The notes: a model not told the origin generated them from the letters alone. A stretch of DNA of 54,688 nt from Desulfobacteraceae bacterium (GCA_024225635.1 JAAEMK010000489.1:1-54688), one strand, 5' to 3'. Positions 1-7,710 are shown, counted from the stretch's first letter. Made by a program: numbers and translations.

Positions 1-362
1 CAAGAGCTGGGGTGTTTGGAAGAATATCCTGTAAGGGCGAAAGATATTGAGCGTAGGAGCGAGAGTCAAAATTTTCCTTTGGTATGTAGAGTGAGCGCAT
101 ATTTGTCGGCATCCCTTGTTATAATAAAAAGTTATAACAAGACGGCAAATTTACTTTATTAACTTTGTCAAGTAAAATCTAACTTTTTTTGCATATTTTT
201 TTCATGCAATTTTCTAACCGGACACCACTGCCCAAAAATACCGTTTAAGGATGTTCTTCAATATTTTTTTTCTATGTTTTCAAAAAATGAACTTGGGTAA
301 CCCCATTATTCGAAAGTTTTCTGAAGGCCCGAAATCTTGATCTGATATTTTCTTTCTGAAAG
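1..362. other. Left-edge region without a recognisable gene
   Basis: No gene is recognised here. One frame is open on the + strand from base 1 to a TAA at 160-162, but it has no visible start and no family resemblance. It could be the tail of a gene that begins outside the window or chance. A perfect 10-bp inverted repeat (115-124 with 132-141, 7-nt loop) is AT-rich and lacks a following T-run, so it could be an operator or a weak hairpin. The rest is AT-rich, unlike the GC-rich genes from about 5 kb onward. Confidence 0.4.
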
Positions 363-406
363 AACAAAACCCCCTGGATGTTCTTTGGCATTCAGAGGGT
401 TTTGTT
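363..406 (-). terminator. Hairpin terminator after the toxin-antitoxin-chaperone operon
   Basis: A 14-bp inverted repeat with one mismatch (363-376 with 393-406) has T-rich sequence on both outer sides. It lies 26 nt past the stop of the SecB-like gene on the minus strand, as expected for the operon terminator. It could act in both directions. Confidence 0.65.
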
Positions 407-431
407 GTTTTGATGGGAATTCTATAGCCAG

Positions 432-866
432 CTATTCTTTGCAGGCACTCTCAATAGATTCGTTGTAGAACTCAACAAAATTCATCGAAGGTAAATGCAG
501 AATTGGGATTCCCCCTCTTCTGGTAATATCAGCAAGATACTCCCTCAAGAAGGGAAACAAACATGCGGCGCAGTTGATATGGACCAATCTTTCTAAGGCC
601 TCTTTGTTCTCTACGGCCTCACCTGTCACTATAAAGTCACCGGCCAATACAAGATTGATCTCGAAAGGAGCATTTTTATCGACGATCTTGAATAAAAAAA
701 ATACCGTAACGTCACCCTCATCAGATATCTTTTCATAATTCAGAGCCAACTGAGGCTCCAGATGTACCCCTTCCATACCCTTATCGACATCAAACGCCTC
801 ATTAATACTGAAATGAGATTTAAGAATCCGATGGCCTCTCAATTGAAAACCACTTTCAATTTTCAT
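432..866 (-). CDS. SecB-like chaperone of a toxin-antitoxin-chaperone module
   Basis: This 144-residue protein has the SecB fold signature, best seen near residues 98-135: a conserved NCAACLFPF segment, then REYLADITRRGG and a P-x-L-x-x-P-x-N-F stretch, matching the NCPxLLFPYAR...TxRGGFPxLxLxPVNF region of proteobacterial SecB. It is the third gene of the unit. Its ATG overlaps the antitoxin stop by 4 nt (ATGA), which implies translational coupling. In known TAC modules a SecB-like chaperone of this kind binds a C-terminal chaperone-addiction segment of the antitoxin, protecting it from proteolysis and aggregation. A general export SecB role is less likely given the linkage. The gene is AT-richer than the chromosomal genes further right. 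Confidence 0.85.
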   Translation of the reverse strand: MKIESGFQLRGHRILKSHFSINEAFDVDKGMEGVHLEPQLALNYEKISDEGDVTVFFLFKIVDKNAPFEINLVLAGDFIVTGEAVENKEALERLVHINCAACLFPFLREYLADITRRGGIPILHLPSMNFVEFYNESIESACKE

Positions 867-1444
867 GATACACCTACAGATTTGAGGTTATCGTCCAGGT
901 CCTCACACGAAGCTCTGCCGAGCTGAGAGTTCAGAGTAAGGTGCGTTACGTTATAATCGGATTTCGGAACGTCTGCAGGTCGAGCTGCATTTAAATAGAC
1001 CACAGAGACCTTTTTAAATGGCACGTTCTTCGTGGCTTCACGATCTCTTAAGAACTCAATAGCTCCAGGGACGGCATCTACCATACGAATCAAATTGTCC
1101 ATTGCCCTGCTCTGAGTTAGGAGGCAAGATTCATATTTCGCAAAAGCCTTAGATCCTCCTCCCAGTAACTCTCCAAACGCTGTTTGAGTAAAGGCTAATG
1201 ATTTGCGGATTTTGACTATTTGGTTTGAGGTCAAAAGGCCGTCTATTTCTCTATGGAAGTCTCGAATGATTTTTTCGTTTCTTTTTGATGTTTCATCAGT
1301 GAAGAAAGCCTCTTCACAATCTTTACACACAATTTTTTCACACCCATCTATTGTTTTCTGGTGCCCCTTGTATTCAAAAATTTCAGGTGTAACCTGCTTT
1401 TCAATGCTTTTGGACCCACAAACAGGGCATGCTTCAAATTTCAT
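863..1444 (-). CDS. mqsA: MqsA-type antitoxin with zinc finger, HTH and C-terminal extension
   Basis: This 193-residue antitoxin has an N-terminal zinc-binding domain with two C-x2-C pairs (CPVC near residue 6, CKDC near residue 40). An Xre/HTH domain follows at about 65-130 (IVKIRKSLAFTQTAFGELLGG), giving the MqsA/YgiT layout. Beyond the HTH is a tail of roughly 50 residues that plain MqsA lacks. This is where chaperone-addiction sequences sit in TAC antitoxins, so I infer that it is the SecB-binding segment. The start chosen is ATG 1444, because GAGAGG lies just upstream; an extension to TTG 1468 would read through that ribosome site. It probably represses its own promoter through the 1895-1909 palindrome. 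Confidence 0.85.
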   Translation of the reverse strand: MKFEACPVCGSKSIEKQVTPEIFEYKGHQKTIDGCEKIVCKDCEEAFFTDETSKRNEKIIRDFHREIDGLLTSNQIVKIRKSLAFTQTAFGELLGGGSKAFAKYESCLLTQSRAMDNLIRMVDAVPGAIEFLRDREATKNVPFKKVSVVYLNAARPADVPKSDYNVTHLTLNSQLGRASCEDLDDNLKSVGVS

Positions 1445-1513
1445 CGTATGCCTCTCAATCAATTTCAATGTATATATCTAAATAAAGGATATTCTCTTAA
1501 TACTATTGCACCT

Positions 1514-1837
1514 TTAACTGGTGTCTTTTTTCAACTGTATGACAACGCCTTTCTCGTCATAACTTTTTTGGAGTTTTATGTATAACGGGATACCGGCTTC
1601 CTGAGTTTTATAGACATCTTGCCACAACCCAGGCTTTAAATTCGCTGTCATGGTTTTGTAGATTTCATCCGGCCTCAATTGTAAGACTCTTGCCACAATC
1701 TCTTCCTTGCCTATAATCCCCACAGAAGAAGCATTAATTTCTGCTTTTGTTGTGACACGTCTCGTTGCTGGATCCCTTAACAATGCCTGCAATTCACATA
1801 GGTTGTAAGTAGCCTGTCCAAATTTGTCTTGTCCCAC
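1514..1837 (-). CDS. mqsR: MqsR-family mRNA interferase toxin
   Basis: This 107-residue protein resembles MqsR/YgiU, a RelE-fold ribonuclease that cuts mRNA, in E. coli at GCU. Visible family features are the TYNLCELQALL N-terminal helix, a VTTKAEINAS segment equivalent to the family's xRxTxSALxxA, and the hallmark KTMT...LWQDVYK stretch followed by the final beta strands. It is the first gene of the operon, 69 nt upstream of mqsA. The frame opens with GTG 1837 immediately after an in-frame TGA, with GAGG about 8 nt upstream. The much stronger Shine-Dalgarno (AGGAGG) serves an ATG in another frame (see 1777-1869), so start choice and possible coupling are uncertain. Confidence 0.8.
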   Translation of the reverse strand: MGQDKFGQATYNLCELQALLRDPATRRVTTKAEINASSVGIIGKEEIVARVLQLRPDEIYKTMTANLKPGLWQDVYKTQEAGIPLYIKLQKSYDEKGVVIQLKKDTS

Positions 1838-1869
1838 TCAAGCCCTCTTAACTCAGAGTTTAGTATCAT
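1777..1869 (-). other. Short overlapping frame with the strongest ribosome site of the TA operon
   Basis: ATG 1869 follows AGGAGG at ideal spacing and opens a 30-codon frame that ends inside mqsR in a different reading frame. It may be a translated leader that couples or limits toxin synthesis. Alternatively, a one-base change may have separated the original start from the mqsR frame. The peptide itself is not recognisable. Confidence 0.3.
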
Positions 1870-1894
1870 TTTGCACCTCCTGTCAACCACAAAA

Positions 1895-1941
1895 GTACCA
1901 TTATGGTACCAGAAAATTAAGACAGGTGCAAGAGAAGTCAA
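1895..1941 (-). promoter_or_regulatory. TA operon promoter with palindromic operator
   Basis: A perfect dyad GTACCA-N3-TGGTAC lies at 1895-1909, 26 nt upstream of the strong AGGAGG-ATG. Its two 6-bp arms and 3-bp spacer resemble the spacing of MqsA operators. A candidate -35 TTGACT (1936-1941, minus strand) and -10 TAATTT (1914-1919), 16 bp apart, sit next to it, so antitoxin bound to the dyad would block transcription. The dyad is visible directly; the assignment to MqsA is inference. Confidence 0.6.
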
Positions 1942-2220
1942 TATTATTATTCATCAGTTTTTTTCTGAATAACATGCCGCGGCTGTATGGTATCCGGAAA
2001 GGTTATGTATTTGTTAATCCACAATCAAACCTAACTTCAGTACACCCTGATCAAAAAAAGAACAAGGATCCTGCCATCAAAATATAACTTTATTGGAGAA
2101 TAAGTTGATTCTATAAAATGTGTTTTCTTGTCTCACTTTCTCCGGGTTAAGGTCGTGTTGCGGCAAAAATGGTCAGCATAAGTTCGGCATCATCCAGTAA
2201 ACGGTATTCAGGTTTTTTCC

Positions 2221-2389
2221 CGGAAATCGGCAGCAGGACCGGCAGCGCTATCCTTGGCAATATCTTCAACTTTGCCCTCGTTATCCCGTATCCGGTCTTC
2301 GAAGGTGTTTACATCCAGAACATAAACAAACTTGGTGACATACCGGTTTAAAAGGGATTCAAAATCCCTGGTCTTTATTTTTGCTTGAT
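2221..2389 (-). pseudogene. Decayed fragment of a phzF-like gene
   Basis: This stretch aligns without gaps to 4421-4589 of the intact phzF-like gene at a constant offset of 2200 bp. Translated on the minus strand it keeps frame, from the equivalent of QARIKTRDFESLLNRY to GKVEDIA...SAAGPAA, with substitutions. The conserved ATGS loop has become AKDS, and a stop follows soon after. There is no start codon or remaining N- or C-terminal part. It is therefore the remnant of a paralogue or of a duplication that included the cyclase gene between the two copies. Confidence 0.8.
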
Positions 2390-2409
2390 GCCTGTTTTAT
2401 CTATTGAAA

Positions 2410-4200
2410 TTATGGCTTTTGTTCATCTGGAGAAGGAGGCTTATAGGCGTAATAGCAGTTGCGCCCAGCAGCCTTTGCTTCGTACAGCGCCTGGTCTGCA
2501 TTATGTAACAGACTGTCCAGTTGATGGTCTTCCATTGAAAGGTATCCGCCTATGCTGACGGTCAGGAAGAGCGTTTCCATGGTGTGGTGCCGGTGAGCCG
2601 CTACAGCGTTTCTGAGGCGTTCCGCGAGCATGCCCAGTGTATGATTTTCGGCTGGCTGTAGAAAGACCAGGAATTCGTCACCGCCCCAGCGTGCAGCCAG
2701 ATCATAGGGCCGAATGGTTGTTTGGATGATTTCCGCAACGGTTTTCAGGGCGTCATCACCGACAGAGTGCCCATGGGTGTCGTTGATTTCCTTGAACCAG
2801 TCAATATCGAGCCAGAGCAGGCCGATGGGACTATGGTCACGGCGTGCGCGATTGATCCTGGTTTCCATGCGTTCAGTCATACCGCGCCGGTTGAGCAGCT
2901 CGGTCAGCGGGTCAATTTGGGCCAGGCGCTCAAGGGCGGCGGTCCTGTCTTGCACCTTTTGTTCAAGGTCGTGCCGGGATTCCAGCACCGCATGGGCCAT
3001 CTGCACGAAGCGGTTGATCAGCCGGCCCACTTCACCAATGCCTCCTTGCTCCAGCTGCCTGCTTGGGTCCTTACCGGCCTCGATTTGAGACATGGCCCGG
3101 TCAAGCTTACTGAGCGGGGTCAGCACAAGCCGGTTCAGGGCGAAGTTGAACAGGATCAAGGCAACCAATAAGGTCACAATATACACAAGCAGAATGGTTG
3201 AAAATTGCGATAGCGGCAACACTGTACCCAGATTTATCAAAGTGATCTCATGCCAGTCGATCTCCGGCATGTAAACGATGCCCACAAGCTGGCGCTTACC
3301 TCGTACATTCACGAAGGCTGTGGCGACGTCTTTTTTTCCGGACTCAAGCTCCTTCATCGCGGCATAGATGGTCTTGCGGTCAGTGTCGCTCCGGAAAATC
3401 AGGTCGATGGTCTTGTGGGCGTCATCTTTTTTACTCACAGAGGAAAAGTCAATGAAATCCTTATTCCGATGTAACTGGATGGCGCCTGAGTGGTCAACGA
3501 ACAGGCTGGTTATGCCGGGAGTACCTTCTTCAACTACGTTATTCAGGAATTCGGTAAGGTCGAGGCCGGTGCCGGCCATGCCAAGTATGTCATTACCGTC
3601 CCGGATCAATACATCGATCCAGAGCTTGGTGATGCCGAGCTCGAAATCAGGATTTATGTTGATGTGGATATCACGCTTTTGCTTGATCAAATCATAAAAC
3701 CATCTGTCGGCCTCTTTCTTTGGGTCAAGGACATAGCGAAATTCTTTGCCTGCGAAGTCATTGGCGGCGTTGTTGTGGTAGTAGCGGCCATTGCCGAGCA
3801 GCGCCACGAAATAGCTGTGGTCATTAAAGTTTTGGCGGTAGTTTTCCAGTTCCACAAGGGCGCCGCCGGTCAGCTCAGGATTATCCGGATGACGTGCCCA
3901 GTCGCGGATGAACTGGGAAGTGGATAGTTGACGTGCCAGCGCAACTTCACGCAAAATCGGCTGGAGAGTGCGGCTCTTGTCATATAGCGCCTGTTTGGCT
4001 ATAAATCGAGGGGCCCACTGCTCAATAATACCCTCCGCCAATGTGCGAACCGACCACGAAACTGCTGCTGCGGAGGCGATGAAGAGCAGGGCCGTAAGAA
4101 GCATGAAACGGGGTTTAAGATTTATTTGACTGCTCGACGTGGATGTGCTGTCGGTTTGTGACAGGAATTTACGTTTGATAAGTTGCGCCAATCGTTTCAA
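2410..4200 (-). CDS. Membrane-bound diguanylate cyclase with periplasmic sensor
   Basis: This 596-residue protein makes cyclic di-GMP. Residues 30-55 form the first membrane segment. About 60-335 form a periplasmic Cache-type sensor (a YFVALLGNGRYY segment and later LGMAGTGLDL). A second membrane segment (IVTLLVALILFNFAL, about 350) leads into a HAMP-like linker and short coiled coil, then the GGDEF domain from about 430. The active-site GGDEF is intact (RWGGDEF). An inhibitory RxxD site (RPYD) lies exactly five residues upstream, predicting product inhibition. There is no EAL domain. The sensed ligand cannot be told. The gene is flanked by phzF-like sequence on both sides, and no operon partner is evident. 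Confidence 0.93.
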   Translation of the reverse strand: MKRLAQLIKRKFLSQTDSTSTSSSQINLKPRFMLLTALLFIASAAAVSWSVRTLAEGIIEQWAPRFIAKQALYDKSRTLQPILREVALARQLSTSQFIRDWARHPDNPELTGGALVELENYRQNFNDHSYFVALLGNGRYYHNNAANDFAGKEFRYVLDPKKEADRWFYDLIKQKRDIHININPDFELGITKLWIDVLIRDGNDILGMAGTGLDLTEFLNNVVEEGTPGITSLFVDHSGAIQLHRNKDFIDFSSVSKKDDAHKTIDLIFRSDTDRKTIYAAMKELESGKKDVATAFVNVRGKRQLVGIVYMPEIDWHEITLINLGTVLPLSQFSTILLVYIVTLLVALILFNFALNRLVLTPLSKLDRAMSQIEAGKDPSRQLEQGGIGEVGRLINRFVQMAHAVLESRHDLEQKVQDRTAALERLAQIDPLTELLNRRGMTERMETRINRARRDHSPIGLLWLDIDWFKEINDTHGHSVGDDALKTVAEIIQTTIRPYDLAARWGGDEFLVFLQPAENHTLGMLAERLRNAVAAHRHHTMETLFLTVSIGGYLSMEDHQLDSLLHNADQALYEAKAAGRNCYYAYKPPSPDEQKP

Positions 4201-4251
4201 AAGTCCTCCCCCCAGGATATTCGGTCAACCGTTTCCCTTTGTTTCTATTAC

Positions 4252-5118
4252 TTATTCAAATGAGATCGATGCGACTTTATGGACATCGCCGCTGACAATT
4301 ATGTTGTTTGTCTCATTTTTGTTTGCTTTTAAGTAAACGTCTATTTTGCTTGGCCTGCCAACCATGCGGCCCTGGCTTATCCGAAACGGCGTATCGGGGG
4401 ATACCAGACCGGCTTTGAACAGGAATGCGGCGGCGGGACCGGCGGCGCTGCCCGTGGCAATATCCTCAACTTTTCCTTCGTTGTCCCATGTGCGGCCTTC
4501 GAAGGTGTTTACATTCAGGACATAGACAAACTTGGCGCCGTACCGGTTTAAAAGGGATTCAAAATCCCTGGTCTTTATTCTTGCCTGCTCTATGCCGCTG
4601 ATGACGGGAACGATCAAATAGGGAAGGCCCGTGGATATGACTTCCGGGGGCATGTCGGCCGCATTCTCCTCATCCAGGTTGAGGGCCGATAACACCCCAA
4701 GGCTTTCGGATGGCTTTAAGATGCTGATGAACTCGGGAGCGCCCAGTTCCATTGACGCCGAATAGTAATCTCCTTTGGCGTGGCTGATGAGACGGACATT
4801 GCCGGATCTGAGCTCGATGTTCCACTCGTGCCGTTCCCGGCTGCCGTACTCTTCGTGGAGGTGGGCGGCCAGGCCGATAAGGGGATGGCCCGCAAAATCC
4901 AGCTCTTCTTCCATGGTGAATATTTTTGCTTTAACACTGTTAGCTTCCGGTGTTTTCCGGACGAAGATGGACTCGAATTGACGCATCTCCTGGGTTAAAA
5001 CCTGCATCTCTTCGGTGGAAAGGTGTGGATAATCCCAGAATATGGTCAACCCGTTGCCGGTTAATTTACTTTCGGCAAATACATCGACCAGCTTTGCCTT
5101 GATACCTTTGATTGCCAT
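4252..5118 (-). CDS. PhzF-family isomerase/epimerase-like protein
   Basis: This 288-residue protein has the two-lobed PhzF/diaminopimelate-epimerase-like fold. Visible landmarks are KLVDVFAESKLTGNGLTIF at the N-terminus, the conserved acidic QFESIFV segment (the glutamate equivalent to the PhzF catalytic Glu), DFAGHPLIG, and the C-terminal DIATGSAAGP loop that binds the carboxylate. Members are usually annotated as phenazine biosynthesis proteins, but most have unknown substrates. No other phenazine genes are present here, so the function stays open. It stands alone between the cyclase gene and aroF. The 3' half has a decayed copy at 2221-2389. Confidence 0.88.
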   Translation of the reverse strand: MAIKGIKAKLVDVFAESKLTGNGLTIFWDYPHLSTEEMQVLTQEMRQFESIFVRKTPEANSVKAKIFTMEEELDFAGHPLIGLAAHLHEEYGSRERHEWNIELRSGNVRLISHAKGDYYSASMELGAPEFISILKPSESLGVLSALNLDEENAADMPPEVISTGLPYLIVPVISGIEQARIKTRDFESLLNRYGAKFVYVLNVNTFEGRTWDNEGKVEDIATGSAAGPAAAFLFKAGLVSPDTPFRISQGRMVGRPSKIDVYLKANKNETNNIIVSGDVHKVASISFE

Positions 5119-5202
5119 GTTGAAGTTCCCTTTCGTTCAAGTATATCAAGGCCAAAGCCGGCCGTTGGGTTTATTGGGTTGAATGCCGTGGCATCCTTTT
5201 AT

Positions 5203-6219
5203 TCACAGGGGCTTCGTGCCTGTGATGGCGTGGATGGCGTTGACCTTTTCCATGAGCTGGTCAAACTGCTCCGGGAGCAGGGACTGGGCGCCGTCGCTCA
5301 GGGCCTCGTCGGGCTTGTGGTGTACTTCTACCATGATGCCTGCGGCACCCACTGCCGCGGCTGCAAAGGCAAGCGGCATCACCTGGTCCCGGACGCCGGC
5401 GGCGTGGCTGGGATCGACGATTATGGGCAGGTGGGTCTCCTTGCTGGCTGCCGGGACCACCGAGAGGTCCAGGGTGTTCCTGGAATGTTTTACAAAGGTT
5501 CTGACGCCCCGTTCACAGAGGATCACCCGGGGGTTGCCTTCCTCCATGATATATTCGGCGGCCATGAGCCACTCCTGGAGGGTGGCGGACATGCCGCGCT
5601 TGAGGATTACCGGGCGCTTGGAGCGGCCGGCCCGCTTGAGCAGGGAGTAGTTCTGCATGTTCCGGGTGCCGATCTGCACGGCATCGGCATAGGCTTCCAC
5701 TATATCGAAGTTTTCCACGTCCATGGTTTCGGTTACAACGGGCAGGCCGGTTTCCTCCCTGACCTTGGCGAGGATCTTCAGGCCCTCTTCACCGAGTCCC
5801 TGGAAAGAATAGGGGGAGGTCCTGGGCTTGAACGCACCGCCCCGGAAAACAGCGGCCCCCGATTGTTTGACGGCCCTGGCGATGGTCAGGGCCTGGGCTT
5901 CGCTCTCAATGGCGCAGGGGCCTGCGATCACGGGCAGGTCTTTGCCGCCGAACCTGGCGTCGCCTATGGATACCACCGTGTTTTCCAGCTGGAATTCCCG
6001 GCTCACAAGTTTGTACGGCTTTGTCACCGGAATAACCTCCTTGACACCTTCAAGGCCCATGAAATGCGCGGCATCCACCGATCCTTTATTATACAGGATT
6101 CCGATGGAGACCCTGTCTCCGCCGGGGATGGGCCTGGCTGTGAGTCCCCTTCGTTCTGCAGCTTTGACAACCGATTGGACATTTTCGTCTTTGATTCCTT
6201 TTTTCATTACTATCAGCAT
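5203..6219 (-). CDS. aroF: DAHP synthase, class I-beta with regulatory N-terminal domain
   Basis: 3-Deoxy-7-phosphoheptulonate synthase condenses phosphoenolpyruvate and erythrose-4-phosphate, the first step of the shikimate pathway. Residues 1-70 form a ferredoxin/ACT-like domain as in the Thermotoga enzyme, where it senses Tyr/Phe. The barrel follows, with VIAGPCAIES, FRGGAFKPRTSPYSFQG, the AVQIGTRNMQN segment, LKRG and the C-terminal IIVDPSHAAG. The length, 338 residues, fits this class. ATG 6219 is chosen because GGAGGG stands just before it; the upstream ATG at 6231 contains that site. The leader ahead carries an aromatic-rich peptide and an attenuator. A second DAHP synthase of another class lies at 41940. 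Confidence 0.95.
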   Translation of the reverse strand: MLIVMKKGIKDENVQSVVKAAERRGLTARPIPGGDRVSIGILYNKGSVDAAHFMGLEGVKEVIPVTKPYKLVSREFQLENTVVSIGDARFGGKDLPVIAGPCAIESEAQALTIARAVKQSGAAVFRGGAFKPRTSPYSFQGLGEEGLKILAKVREETGLPVVTETMDVENFDIVEAYADAVQIGTRNMQNYSLLKRAGRSKRPVILKRGMSATLQEWLMAAEYIMEEGNPRVILCERGVRTFVKHSRNTLDLSVVPAASKETHLPIIVDPSHAAGVRDQVMPLAFAAAAVGAAGIMVEVHHKPDEALSDGAQSLLPEQFDQLMEKVNAIHAITGTKPL

Positions 6220-6270
6220 GTTTCCCTCCATGACCGTTTTTTAGTATCACCAAACACCTGTTGCAGCAAT

Positions 6271-6342
6271 AAAAAAAGGTTGCGGTCAAGTCCCCAACCC
6301 AAAAACAAAAAAGAGGTTGGGGGCGATGTGCCCGCAACCTCT
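6271..6342 (-). promoter_or_regulatory. Attenuator (tandem terminator hairpins) upstream of aroF
   Basis: On the minus strand four segments can pair alternatively. Segments 1 and 2 (6342-6335 with 6319-6312, 8 bp perfect) form a hairpin followed by a T-run. Segments 3 and 4 (6299-6295 with 6282-6278) form a hairpin followed by seven T. Segments 2 and 3 (6323-6315 with 6299-6292) can instead form an 8-bp antiterminator, and 1 and 4 (6340-6332 with 6285-6277) are complementary over 9 bp. An earlier 8-nt segment inside the leader peptide codons (6391-6384) complements segment 1 (6336-6329). Since nothing converges here, two terminators ahead of aroF mean attenuation. Confidence 0.8.
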
Positions 6343-6366
6343 TGTTATTACACCTTTTGTACCGTA

Positions 6367-6486
6367 TCAGACAGAAAAAAGCGTGCGGGCATCCCTATGG
6401 GTCCAGGTGCGCCACCAATTAAAGGCGGCAAAAGCAAAAGAGTTACATGCCGCAAAAAATGCAATTTCTGTTTGATAATAGTTCAT
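6367..6486 (-). CDS. Aromatic-rich leader peptide controlling aroF
   Basis: This is a 39-codon frame: ATG 6486, stop TGA 6369-6367. It begins MNYYQTEIAFFAACNSF and continues AFAAFNWWRTWTHRDAR. It holds two Tyr, six Phe and three Trp. The WWRTWT block is like the motif of trp-operon leader peptides in other proteobacteria. Ribosome stalling at Phe or Trp codons would leave the segment at 6391-6384 free to trap segment 1 and so favour the antiterminator. A ribosome reaching the stop would mask it and allow termination. No good Shine-Dalgarno is visible, and with the promoter at 6495-6524 the mRNA could be nearly leaderless. Confidence 0.8.
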   Translation of the reverse strand: MNYYQTEIAFFAACNSFAFAAFNWWRTWTHRDARTLFSV

Positions 6487-6494
6487 AATTAATC

Positions 6495-6524
6495 TACATA
6501 GGATTATGGACGAAGTTTTGTCAA
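6495..6524 (-). promoter_or_regulatory. Sigma-70-type promoter for the aroF leader
   Basis: A perfect -35 TTGACA (6524-6519) and a -10-like TATGTA (6500-6495) are separated by 18 bp. Transcription would begin about 2-4 nt before the leader ATG at 6486. The -35 is convincing; the -10 is imperfect. Confidence 0.55.
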
Positions 6525-6600
6525 CAAAATAATGATTAAACATGGTTATTTCTCACCCAAATTCCCGGATACAACGATCCGGTCCTAAGGAGACCCCACC

Positions 6601-7569
6601 ATGATCGAGACCCTGGCGCGCAACATCTTCTGCATTAAGATCCCTCTGCCCGAAACTCCGCTGAAATCCCTTAACTCGGTTGTGATCAGGGGGGAAGAGC
6701 GTAACCTTGTCATCGATACCGGGCTGAACCATGACGACTGCTTTGCCGCCATGGATGCCGGGTTGACAGAGCTTGGCATCGACCGGAACCGGACCGACTT
6801 TCTCATCACCCATCTCCATGCGGATCATTTCGGGCTGCTCCACCGGCTGCTCACCCCGGAATCCAGGATCTACTTCAACCGTCCCGAAGCGGAACTCCTG
6901 GAGGCCTGGGAGGGGTGGGAGCCCATGCTTGAGTCGGCCAGGGTCAACGGGTTTCCCGCGGAGAAGCTGCGCCAGGCCCTGGAGAACCATCCCGGTTTCA
7001 AGCACGGCTCCAAGTGGAAACCGGGCATGCGGGTGATCCGGGACAACGACGAGATTTCCGTGGGCGGGTACTCCCTCCGGTGCATCGAAACCCCGGGGCA
7101 TACCCTGGGCCACATCTGCCTGTATGAGCCGGAAAACAGGATCTTCATCTCCGGGGACCATATCCTGGGGGACATCACCCCCAACATCCAGTGCTGGGAA
7201 GAGGAGGAGAACCTTTTGAACGACTACCTTGAAAGCCTCGATAAGGTGTACCATCTGGAGGTGGACCTTGTAGTGCCCGGCCACAGGAGCCTGTTCACGG
7301 ACATGAAAAAAAGGATCGACCAGCTCAAGGCCCACCACATGTCGCGGCTCGGGGAGGTTGAAGCGATCCTCGCCAAGGGGGCGCGGGACGCCTATGAAAC
7401 CGCCTCCCGGATGACCTGGGATATCCGGGCCGCTTCCTGGGACGACTTTCCCATTGCCCAGAAGTGGTTTGCAACCGGGGAAGCCATCTCCCATCTTCAC
7501 TACCTTGAATATTCAAACAGGATCGTAAAGCACCTGGACAGGGACCGCATCATATATTCGGGGTGCTGA
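6601..7569 (+). CDS. MBL-fold metallohydrolase
   Basis: This 322-residue protein has the metallo-beta-lactamase fold with all metal ligands visible: THLHADHFG (HxHxDH, near residue 70), GHTLGH (near 166), ISGDHILGD (Asp, near 183) and VPGHRS (near 226). A helical C-terminal extension (about 240-322) resembles the glyoxalase-II-like/LACTB2-like hydrolases. The substrate is unknown; thioesters or lactones are common in this group. ATG 6601 is preceded by AAGGAGA. It is transcribed divergently from the aroF leader. It ends just before the ABC ATPase remnant, with no evident operon partner. Confidence 0.9.
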   Translation: MIETLARNIFCIKIPLPETPLKSLNSVVIRGEERNLVIDTGLNHDDCFAAMDAGLTELGIDRNRTDFLITHLHADHFGLLHRLLTPESRIYFNRPEAELLEAWEGWEPMLESARVNGFPAEKLRQALENHPGFKHGSKWKPGMRVIRDNDEISVGGYSLRCIETPGHTLGHICLYEPENRIFISGDHILGDITPNIQCWEEEENLLNDYLESLDKVYHLEVDLVVPGHRSLFTDMKKRIDQLKAHHMSRLGEVEAILAKGARDAYETASRMTWDIRAASWDDFPIAQKWFATGEAISHLHYLEYSNRIVKHLDRDRIIYSGC

Positions 7570-7584
7570 CCCGCTCGACACGAC

Positions 7585-7674
7585 CTGTTCCCCTTTTATG
7601 ATAAAATTATTGTCCTGGAGGAGGGAAAGCTGGTAGAGATGGGGAGGATACCGGAATTTGATGGAAAAGAATGA
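7585..7674 (+). pseudogene. C-terminal remnant of an ABC transporter ATPase
   Basis: Reading from 7585 gives LFPFYDKIIVLEEGKLVEMG followed by about ten residues to TGA 7672-7674. This is the typical end of an ABC ATPase (D-x-IIVLEEGK-x-VEMG). No Walker A, signature or Walker B part precedes it, only the unrelated MBL-fold gene in the same frame. It lies directly upstream of a solute-binding protein gene, so it may be what remains of that protein's transporter operon after a deletion. Confidence 0.7.
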
Positions 7675-7710
7675 AATCAGTTATGAGCTTGCGCAGGGGC
7701 GGGAGATATA

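Noticed and set aside
2169-2351. A 60-codon plus-strand frame
   Set aside because: It is the antisense reading of the decayed phzF fragment.
6089-6337. An 82-codon minus-strand frame over the aroF attenuator, with several Phe, Tyr and Trp codons
   Set aside because: It needs a TTG start within the hairpin, and its aromatic codons come from terminator T-runs; the 39-codon frame at 6367-6486 is the better leader peptide.
5179-6492. A 437-codon open frame on the plus strand
   Set aside because: It is antisense to aroF and its leader, its translation resembles no family, and the minus-strand DAHP synthase motifs are intact.
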